NCBI RefSeq assembly: GCF_032884065.1
Contig: NW_027063379.1
Coordinates: forward strand, 1,489,869 to 1,553,868
Length of the DNA: 64,000 nucleotides
Direction: 5' to 3'
Source of the DNA: Artemia franciscana
Taxonomy: Eukaryota > Arthropoda > Branchiopoda > Anostraca > Artemiidae
This document shows, piece by piece, positions 55,647-64,000 of the stretch. The translations under genes and the position numbers were made by a program. Positions within the stretch are counted from its first letter, which is position 1. The number at the start of each line of letters is the position of its first letter. Under the pieces are notes generated by a model. The model was not told the DNA's origin. It saw only the letters and a list, made by a program, of their open reading frames with translations, and ran no database searches.

Positions 55647-57972
55647 TTAATGTTTTTCAAGCTTTTCCATCTCTTCTAAAACGATTGAAGCAAACTTTGC
55701 TTTGATTCTTGCCTGCACAAGAGGTGTGAAGCTGTCTAACTGGGCAGCCAATGACTGGCAGTATCCAAAATTCGGCGACTGGTTTTGGTTCATTGGGGTC
55801 TCAACGATACTACGCAGGGCTTTTGCAGCCTCCTCAATAAGGGCATCTGCACTTGACTGTCCTTTAACTGGTTCTTTTTTGTCTTCTTGACTGGGGGCTC
55901 TCGTTCTGGTAAGGCTTTATTTCTAGTCTGCTCGGAACATCCGCCCGAGTCATCTGCCCCTTTGCCTCCTTGTACAAGAACATTGGGATTGGCATTGCCT
56001 TTGGAAACTCTCGGTGAGGCTTCACTTCTCTGCTGCGGCAAGTGCAAGGCCTCTGTCACTTTAAGGCCCTGTACTTGAATAGGGCTGACAAAGTCCTTCG
56101 AAGGTCTAGGAACGGGTGAGGCTTCACTTCTCTTCTGCTACAAGTTCTTGTGCAAGACCTCTATCGCTTTAATGCCTTGTACTTGAATAGGACTGGCAAA
56201 GCCCTTTGATGGCCCAGGTGAGGCTTCCCTTTTTGCTGTGGCAAGTTCTCTCTCCCTTTGAAACCCTCCACGTGAACAAAGCCTTTTGAAGTTGTGCAGT
56301 AAACTTCTTGCAGGTCATCATCGCTTTCTGGCTCCCTTTGAGCTCTTTTGAGGCCGTTCAAAGTTTTGAGCACTGGCAGATTCAATTTCTTGCCCTTTCC
56401 CTTGTCTGACAGTTTTACTCTTTCCACAGAGTCTCTTTCTTGTATGCTATAGACTGGAAGGAAGGCATCTCTTGATTCTTCTTCACTGTACTCACTGCTT
56501 TCCCCAGTTGCCGCCACAACCACAACTTCCTTGCTCATATCAGGAAGATTTCCGCTGGTCCTGAAAAAAGGGAACCTATTAATCACAAGTCTCCCCCCCC
56601 CAAACATCAGTGACGGGATGACTTCGTTAAGTTTTGTCCGACTGCTAGCACCACAACTCTCGAAAGGGTTGAAATATTTTGTTCAAACTTTGAGAGGATA
56701 CAAAAACAAGACCAAAGGTTACAATGGGATCCCAAAAATTCAATATTTGATCCAGACTCGACCTTACTCTTGACCCAAAGAATCCTCACACCAAGTTTCA
56801 TGAAAATATCTCATTCCCTTCGAGAGTTATCGTGCTTACAGACGGACGTACAGACGGACAACTTTTGCGATGTCAAAGGTATCCCTCCACTTACGTTTTG
56901 GGATCCCAAAAAGTCATATTTCACGATGCATGTAGCTGACGGAACACAGCTGACGTATCCGGTTTACAGCGTCAAATATGATTCATAATCAGCTAGGTCT
57001 GAAGGAATATTAAAAAAATAAATCCAAGCTGACGTGACAGTCGATTTACGGATAAGAAAAATATGAAGACGTGAACTTCCTATTCTCACCGGACAGGTAG
57101 TTTGCCCAGAAGCAAATCCCTGAAAAAGATTGTTTGCCCCGAATCCAGGCGAAGCCCAGGAAAATATTGTTTTATAAAAAAAAAATAATCAAAGAATACT
57201 ATTTGTTCTCGCCTCAGAGGGATAGTCCAACTGGAACCATGACAAAACAGGATGTGTATGGATGAACCAAAAAACTGCAAGGCACGACTTTCTGTATTAA
57301 CACGACTTCCTCTTGCTTATTCTGCCTTTTATAATTTAGTTTCCATATGGAATTACAAGCTTACTTCTTTTATACTTTATACTTCTTACTTCTTTTATTT
57401 GTAAGTTTTCCCACATTTTAACCACGGCTCGTTCAGTTTTTCAAATGTTTTGGGCCCAGCCACCGCGTCGGAGAGCAGGAAAGCTGGACATAGTCGACAA
57501 GCGCTAACAAGAAAATCGCTATTTTCTCGTGGACAGTAATGGTGTTTCCGAAACAAATTTCTACCCATTTCATATGTTAAAGATCATTTCTAGGCAAGAG
57601 TTGTGCTTTAAAAAAAGTCAAGAAAATCCACACAGAAGACAGAATAATTGTAGTCTGTATGATGTAATGCTGTAGTCTGTTTTTCTTAAAACAGTCGTTT
57701 TCTCAAGAAAAATAGTCAATAAAAATGACAACCCAGTCGGTAAATACCTTGACCCCCCAGACATTTTGGCTAGTATGGTAACACCTCTGCTCATGATACT
57801 TACTTCCTTGGGTTGTAGTATTTGATCAGGAACATCAAGTATCTGAACAACGGCCAATTAATATTCTCATCCTCTTCTCCATCTCCTCCACTGAGCCTTC
57901 CTTCTTTTCTCGCAGAGTAGCGCTTCATGAATTCTCCGCGAACATATGACCATGATTTTCTACACCAGTCCT
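55647..57972 (-). CDS. MADF-BESS DNA-binding protein, partial and damaged, convergent with the nuclease
   Basis: Minus strand. One exon, 57,972-57,804, follows a ctttcag acceptor and has the second half of a MADF domain: DWCRKSWSYVRGEFMKRY, then INWPLFRYLMFLIKYYNPR, and a GTAAGT donor in phase 2. The next exon, 56,560-55,647, opens in matching phase (TSGNLPDMSKEVVV). It has an acidic stretch, two diverged repeats of a REASPGPSKGFASPIQVQG type, and a C-terminal BESS-like helix (SLAAQLDSFTPLVQARIKAK). Two frame changes at A-runs (near 56,240 and 55,880) and one TAG (near 56,135) interrupt it. PIF elements and their domesticated derivatives (fly DPLG7/DPM7) pair a nuclease with a MADF protein. 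The first exon was not found. Confidence 0.7.
56630..57030 (+). repeat. Dispersed repeat with GACGGAC minisatellite, in the MADF gene intron
   Basis: 'accaagtttcatgaaaat', then 'gagttatcgtgcttacagac', then 'ggacgtacagacggac' near 56,840. This phrase pattern is common in invertebrate dispersed repeats (from memory). No gene. Confidence 0.5.
57031..57797. other. Intron sequence without a recognised feature
   Basis: Lies between the two MADF-BESS exons. I see no coding domain or repeat shared with other parts of the window. Confidence 0.5.
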
Positions 57973-58289
57973 CTGAAAGTAAGAATTTCACTATTAAGAA
58001 CCAGTAACATATTTCTTAAGTAAACTCAGGAATGTATATTTGAACAGTTTCTTAAATGTAAACAGTGCAGTTTCGGACTAAATGGTAGAATGAATATCCA
58101 AAATACAAATTCAGGTGTTTTCAGAGGCTCTTAATTACCAATCTAACTTCTTGTTAGTTTCATCACAACAAATGCTTGAAAATGCCAAAGTTTAAAGTCA
58201 ACAAACATTCAAATAAGCATACCTCTACTGCAGACTGACGGCAACACCCAAATATAGATGTTAACTAATCAGATATCACTAGACAGTCA

Positions 58290-58580
58290 ACCACAAACCC
58301 CTGATTTTTGGATACCCTATGCCAAACGCTAGATATATCTAACATTTGGCATAGCCTATGCCTAATGCTGGATACCTGTTGGTACTCTAACCTTGACCTA
58401 TCTTACTGCAGGTGAATTCTGATTGGTTGATTTCTGAGCTTCAGTAAAATCATCAATATTTTATTGAGAACAGGTATCTAACATTTGGCATAGGGTATCG
58501 AGCGTTAGGCATAGGCTATGCCAAATGCTAGATATATCCAGCGTTTGGCATAGGGTATCCAAAAATCAGGGGTTTGTGGT
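58290..58580. mobile_element. Palindromic MITE-like element with arms of about 90 bp
   Basis: The left arm, 'accacaaacccctgattttt', continues through 'ggataccctatgccaaacg', and the right arm returns the same sequence inverted. Inside, 'ttggcata' motifs recur about ten times on both strands. Relatives without the left arm are at about 61,667-61,860 and 62,340-62,475. Foldback element without coding capacity. Confidence 0.75.
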
Positions 58581-58743
58581 AGATTGTCACTAGTTGCATT
58601 TTGCAGATACCATGTTATCTGTTATCATGCTAAATGAATCTGCAGTTAGTTCTTTCTGCGGTTGTCCTTCAAAAATGACAATTGCCAAAATTGCATTTTG
58701 AATTCATCCCAAAACATAAACTGATATTCAGTCACATCACTTA

Positions 58744-59098
58744 GGTCCAAACTTCTTTACGGCCAATCTAATAAAATCATCGGCTCTTTTGTTGGTAATG
58801 ATGAAAGTGAGATGACTTTCTCAGATACCATGGTCAGTTACCCCAGTTGGACAGTGGTACCTGAATATCAGATACCCTGACAACTGCAAAAACACATTTT
58901 GAACCCCAAATATTATTTCATTAAAATCAGGAATCTGTTGTAGAATTTGTTACAGAACAATTTGTAGAAGTGTCAATTATCAAGGAGGTCTTGATATCCA
59001 CCAAAATAGTTTTATTATTATCTTTCTATTTATTAGTATAATGTGGGGTTTATTAATATAATGTGTGTTCAATGCAGGGTAGAGCAGAAGAGTTGAAC
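58744..59098 (+). repeat. Repeat S, copy 1
   Basis: It begins 'ggtccaaacttctttacgg' and runs through 'ataccatggtcagttacccc' and 'tatcaaggaggtcttgatat'. It recurs directly at 61,120-61,480 and inverted at about 60,417-60,660. Confidence 0.8.
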
Positions 59099-60351
59099 AA
59101 ACTACTCAAAATTAATTGTGCTTTGAGACTGCTAGCTGATTGTCTAAATGATTTTGGAAATCAATGAGATAAAATGTGTGCAAACTCAACACCAATATGC
59201 AAGTAAGTAAGTATGGCAGAACTGACATGTCAAGGTCTAAACTGGCAGTGCTAATTTCCACTTTGTGACCCTTTGGCCAAGATTTGCAATGAAGGGCTGG
59301 GGGCCAGAAATCCTGTGCTTTTGCACACCCTCCCTGCTTATCTTTCCCATATTTCTCCATTTGCCCATTTAGAGCTGGTTTAAATCTGTCTGAGATTACT
59401 GAGTAACATCACTGACCCCCATTCAAAACAAATAAACTGACAATACCAGGAATCAAACCTGTACCCCATGGACAAAGGATTTATAACTGGGAGTGCTTTC
59501 CACTTAGCCAGGAACACCATTATGACCAGAGTAAAACAACTATTTCAAAAAAGAAAATATTGAAAAAAAGCCAAGATGGATTTACAGCCATTTTCACTAA
59601 TCTTCTATACACACTATATTTTACAAAGCTCCAGCAGGGATTGCATTTACTTAAGATGCAAACTAGCGTGGTGAATTTTTAGCTTTGAGATATTCTTGTC
59701 TTAAAATAATAATAAAAAAACAAATTTACATTTGCTATTTGTTTTCCAAACACTCAATTAAGCAAAACCATTTGCAACAGCAATACGCCCATGGTTAGGA
59801 TCTATCTAAAATGCTTTACAACAGAAGGGACACATGTCTTGCAAAGCAAATACTCAGATTTAATGCTGTTCTTTGTCATCTCTAAAAAAAATTAAACTGT
59901 ATCAGATGTATTTTGATATAAGATACTTCTAAGACTTTTAGCCAATTCTGTTAAATAAGAGGCCAGGCATTTCTTCACAATTTATACAATGCGTAAAAGA
60001 GCACCAGGGGGTTAGATTAGAAAAATCTTTCAGGGATGGGTCTAAAGGCTAAAAGTATGTCCTGAGAAGGTCTGCTTACATGAAATACAAAGAAACTGGT
60101 TTCAGTTTCACAGCTTTCCTCAATCCCACTTTATAAGGTTTTAAAGATATGCAAATACACTTCCTGAATTAAAAAAAAACCATTGATATGGCTGAAAATG
60201 CTACTCAAATAAAAGGAATTGCATTTTAAGAGCTAAAGCCAGTATAAAGAAACTGATAATATAAAATTAAGGTAAAACTTGTTTTGTCAAAAATTCAATA
60301 GATTAGGTATAGACCTGTTGAGTAAGCAATTTTCTAAGACTTAGAAATCAG
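59099..60351 (-). repeat. Right arm of the 1.25-kb inverted repeat
   Basis: Reverse complement of 47,991-49,245 almost throughout, including the tRNA-like head (about 59,451-59,520) and R1. The two arms are separated by 9.85 kb that contains nuclease exons 2-3 and all recognised MADF-BESS exons, but not nuclease exon 1. Confidence 0.9.
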
Positions 60352-60416
60352 ACAATAAAATCATTCCAAAATCATTTAGACAATCAGCTAGCAGTCTCAA
60401 AGCACATTATATTAAT

Positions 60417-61480
60417 AAACCCCACATTATACTAATAAATAAAAAGATAATAATAAAACTATTCTGGTGGATATCAAGACCTCCTTGATAATTGACACTT
60501 CTACAAATTGTTCTGTAATAAATTCTGCAAAATATGCAACAAATTCCTGATTTTAATGAAATAATGTTTGGGGTTCAAAATGTGTTTTTGCAGTTGTCAG
60601 GGTATCTGATATTCAGGTACCAAAGTCCAACTGGGGTAACTGACCATGGTATCTGAGAAAGGGACTTCTTAATGATAAATTATTTTAAAATATCTACATT
60701 ATACACAACAATAAACATTTGCTATAAAGGGAAAGTCAGCTAGGCCTGAAAAACTACTCAAAATTAATTGTGCTTTGAGACTGCTAGCTGATTGTTTAAA
60801 TGATTTTGGAAATCAATGAGATAAAATGTTTGCAAACTCAACACCAATATGCAAGTAAGTAAGTATGGCAGCACTGACATGTCAAGGTCTAAACTGGCAG
60901 TGCTAATATCCACTTTGTGACCCTTTGGCCAAGAGTTACAATGAAGGGCTGGGGGCCAGAAATCCTATGCTTTTGCACACCCTCCCTGCTTATCTTTCCC
61001 ATATTTCTCCATTTGCCCATTTAGAGCTGGTTTAAATCTGTCTGAGATTACTGAGTAACATCACTGACCCCCATTCAAAACAAATAAACTGGCAATACCA
61101 GGAATCAAACCTGCTGTAAGGTCCAAACTTCTTTACGGTCAATCTAATAAAATCATTGGCTCTTTTGTTGGTAATGATGAAAGTGAGATGAATTTCTCAG
61201 ATACCATGGTCAGTTACCCCAGTTGGACTGTGGTACCTGAATATCAGATACCCTGACAACTGCAAAAACACATTTTGAACCCCAAACATTATTTCATTAA
61301 AATCAGGAATTTGTTGCAGAATTTGTTACAGAACAATTTGTAGAAGTGTCAATTATCAAGGAGGTCTTGATATCCACCAGAATAGTTTTATTTTTATCTT
61401 TTTATTTATTAGTATAATGTGGGGTTTATTAATATAATGTGTGTTCAGTGCAGGGTAGACCAGAAGAGTAGCACTTGAAC
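60417..61480. repeat. Mosaic of repeat fragments
   Basis: 60,417-60,660 is repeat S inverted. 60,660-61,113 is the reverse complement of 48,888-49,342, ending at the SINE B box. 61,120-61,480 is repeat S in direct orientation. No gene. Confidence 0.8.
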
Positions 61481-61718
61481 AAACTACTCAAAATTAATTG
61501 TGCTTTGAGACTGCACTTGAACAAACTGTTCATTGTCGATAACTGTTGTCCTTGTTAACAGCTAATGAAAATTAATACTCATACATGAATCGGCTTCATT
61601 AATTGCATAATTATAGGAGGGGTATGCAACCTCGAACTTGGCCTAAAAAGATTATAAGGAAATTGGATACCCTATGCTAAACGTTGGATACTGTTCCCAA
61701 CAAAATATTAATGATTTT

Positions 61719-62940
61719 ACTGCAGCTCAGAAATCAACCAATCAGTACCTGTAGTGAGATAGGTCAGGGTTAGAGTACCAACAGGTATCCAGTGTTTGGC
61801 ATAGGGTGTCCAGCATTAGGCATAGGGGTATCCAAAAATCAGAGATTTGTGATTGGCTGTGGTACCTGGTGGTACCCCCATTAAAATCTGTTTAAAAGGT
61901 TAATTTCCATTTCAGATCCTAGTTCTAACTGACAATATGGAAACCCGCAACGACCTGGGACCTCTTTCGGAATGCACAAAGTTTCCTTGTAAGATCTTCA
62001 GGCCAAGTTTGAGGTCATATAAATTTGTGGTTGGATACCCCTCCAGTAGAACAATTCCTTTTAAGTAAATAACCTAAACCCCTACCCCAGCCAAAAGTGT
62101 ACACGAGGGGCCTCCAACCTTAATTTATATAACCTTGAACTTAGCCTTAAAATCTTACGAGCAAATTTCTGTGCAGTTGTAAAGAGGTCTTAGGTTATGA
62201 TCTTGCAGGTTTTGATCTTGACAGTTTAAAAGCTTTCCTTATGTCCTTTTTAGGGCCGAGTAAAGGGGCCATGTAAGTTCAAAATTGCATACTCCTCCTT
62301 ATAGTTTTTTCAAAACACTAACGGGTCACACTACTGCAGCTCAGAAATCAACCAATCAGTACCTGTAGTGAGATAGGTCAGGGTTAGAGTACCAACAGGT
62401 ATCCAGTGTTTGGCATAGGGTGTCCAGCATTAGGCATAGGGGTATCCAAAAATCAGAGATTTGTGATTGGCTGTGGTACCTGGTGGTACCCCCATTAAAA
62501 TCTGTTTAAAAGGTTAATTTCCATTTCAGATCCTAGTTCTAACTGACAATATGGAAACCCGCAACGACCTGGGACCTCTTTCGGAATGCACAAAGTTTCC
62601 TTGTAAGATCTTCAGGCCAAGTTTGAGGTCATATAAATTTGTGGTTGGATACCCCTCCAGTAGAACAATTCCTTTTAAGTAAATAACCTAAACCCCTACC
62701 CCAGCCAAAAGTGTACACGAGGGGCCTCCAACCTTAATTTATATAACCTTGAACTTAGCCTTAAAATCTTACGAGCAAATTTCTGTGCAGTTGTAAAGAG
62801 GTCTTAGGTTATGATCTTGCAGGTTTTGATCTTGACAGTTTAAAAGCTTTCCTTATGTCCTTTTTAGGGCAGAGTAAAGGGGCCATGTAAGTTCAAAATT
62901 GCATACTCCTCCTTATAGTTTTTTCAAAACACTAACGGGT
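61719..62940 (+). repeat. 614-bp tandem duplication
   Basis: 61,719-62,326 and 62,333-62,940 are nearly identical at an offset of 614 bp. I saw one difference (agggccgag versus agggcagag). Each contains a partial palindromic element and non-coding sequence. The second copy ends exactly where LINE-f coding sequence begins. Confidence 0.95.
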
Positions 62941-63198
62941 TACGAGTCTTTTAAAATATCGGAATACAAAGAATTGCCCAGACGGTGTCTTAGATGCCAA
63001 AGTATCCATCATTCGTTAGCTCACTGCCCATGTGCCCCGAATGAGATGAAGTGCTCTAAATGTTCTGGATGCCATTCCAATACTAAAGACAATCCTTGCT
63101 TAGAGGCTCCGAAATGTGCCAACTGCGGCGAAGCTCATGTTTCCTATAGTATAAATTGCCCAGTGATAAAACGCGCTCTGAACTCTGCTCCAAAATGA
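62941..63198 (+). mobile_element. LINE-f ORF1, C-terminal zinc-knuckle part
   Basis: The open frame begins at the junction with the 614-bp duplication (YESFKISEYKELPRRC). It carries Gag-like CCHC knuckles typical of Jockey/I-group ORF1: CLRCQSIHHSLAHC, CSKCSGCHSNTKDNPC, CANCGEAHVSYSINC. The ORF stops with TGA at 63,196-63,198. The 5' part of ORF1 is missing (5'-truncated). In the family this protein binds LINE RNA in the cytoplasmic RNP. Confidence 0.8.
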
Positions 63199-64000
63199 AC
63201 CAAGCCACTATTTTAAGTTTTGCTTCTCTTAATATTAACGGCACAAAAGACAAAGACTTGTTAATTAATGAATTATTAGTCCATGACATAGTGTTCTTGC
63301 AAGAACATCTTTTGACCAAATCGAACGTTTCTAGCCTGAAGCGATCTTCTGTCCACCATTTCTTTTCGCAAGAGGCCAAGCAAACTAGAGGCCGCCCTTC
63401 CGGTGGCCTAGCAATTTTTTTCCATTCCCCATCAAAGCCCTCTGTGATTCATTGTGATGATAACATCTTAGCGATTCAATGTGACAGTACCGCCTTTATA
63501 AACGTTTACTTACCTTGCGATCGACGTTCTATAGCATCGTTCACATCTTTCGCTAAATGTTGCTCCAGTTTAAAGTCTCTACTCGAAAGTCTACGTTTGA
63601 AAGACCTAAATTGGGTTTTAGCTGGTGACCTTAACTGTGACATTCTTGGTACCTCCGATAGATCAATCCTCTTGCTAGAATCACTTCCTAGCATATATCA
63701 CGTCGCAGTTAAGAGCCTCCCATTCACGTATATTCATAACAGAGGCTGTTCAAAATCGAACCTGGATCACGTGATCTCTTCCAGTTCCAGCTTAATATCA
63801 TCGATTGTCAGGGTGGACGAAGAGAAGATTGACGACGATCACCTTATTCTTAGCTGTAATTTGTCCTGTGAGCTATCTGGCAAAATACTTTCGGCTCAGC
63901 CGAAGTGGCATACGAAGTTGAATTGGGATCGTGCTAATGTCCCACTATACCTTGCTACGCTAACTGCTTTACTCTCGACCATAAAAGTGCCATATCACCT
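63195..64000 (+). mobile_element. LINE-f ORF2, endonuclease domain, continues past the window edge
   Basis: ORF2's ATG at 63,195 overlaps the ORF1 stop (ATGA), a standard arrangement for translation by reinitiation in LINEs. The frame is open for 268 codons to the window end. APE-type endonuclease motifs run in order: SLNING (Asn), LQEHL (Glu), INVYLP, VLAGDLNCD (Asp, Asn), LDHVIS and DDHLIL (Asp-His). All catalytic positions look intact, unlike every LINE-b copy. Codon use is less AT-rich than its neighbours. RT must lie to the right. Clade uncertain. Confidence 0.85.

Overview
The window looks like AT-rich, repeat-dense intron and intergenic DNA from an animal, most likely an arthropod. Spliced host exons have GT/AG boundaries, several APE-type LINEs are present, and there is a PIF/Harbinger nuclease with a MADF-BESS partner. 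Several dispersed palindromic repeats resemble ones I associate with crustaceans such as brine shrimp, but that is a memory-based guess. I see no prokaryotic operon, CRISPR array or rRNA, and no LTR or virus-like element.

Region 1-40.2 kb is dominated by three near-identical segmental copies on the same strand: A (1-13,729), B (20,895-33,135) and C (34,279-40,202, its left end lost in a 100-N gap). Each carries a broken LINE (LINE-b), a CT microsatellite, a copy of one exon of a receptor tyrosine phosphatase, a LINE 3' fragment on the minus strand (LINE-d), a TA microsatellite and dispersed repeats. A and B also carry a C-rich satellite of about 290 bp period and a degraded minus-strand LINE (LINE-c). 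Between A and B (14.5-20.9 kb) lie tRNA-like SINE heads and the 5' part of another LINE (LINE-a). Just left of the gap, 706 bp of copy B is repeated in inverted orientation with no length difference.

The host gene I can recognise in the first two thirds is an R3-type receptor tyrosine phosphatase (fly Ptp10D/Ptp4E-like) on the plus strand. A last extracellular FNIII-type exon at 37,398-37,701 is joined in phase with a transmembrane exon at 43,680-43,857. The matching exons in A and B are dead: they have in-frame stops and have lost the AG acceptor. The catalytic exons are not in the window.

Region 40.2-46.9 kb is dispersed repeats, including 109-bp tandem units and two large palindromes in opposite orientations. 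From 46.9 to 58.0 kb sits a PIF/Harbinger locus: a plus-strand spliced DDE nuclease whose last exon is tandemly triplicated (three 1.7-kb units, each with a 153-bp TAA-flanked MITE), and a convergent minus-strand MADF-BESS gene. A 1.25-kb inverted repeat pair (47,991-49,245 and 59,099-60,351) brackets most of it. Region 58.2-62.9 kb is a mosaic of palindromes, direct and inverted repeats, ending in a recent 614-bp tandem duplication. The window closes inside a well-preserved LINE (LINE-f): ORF1 zinc knuckles, an ATGA overlap, and an intact endonuclease running off the right edge.
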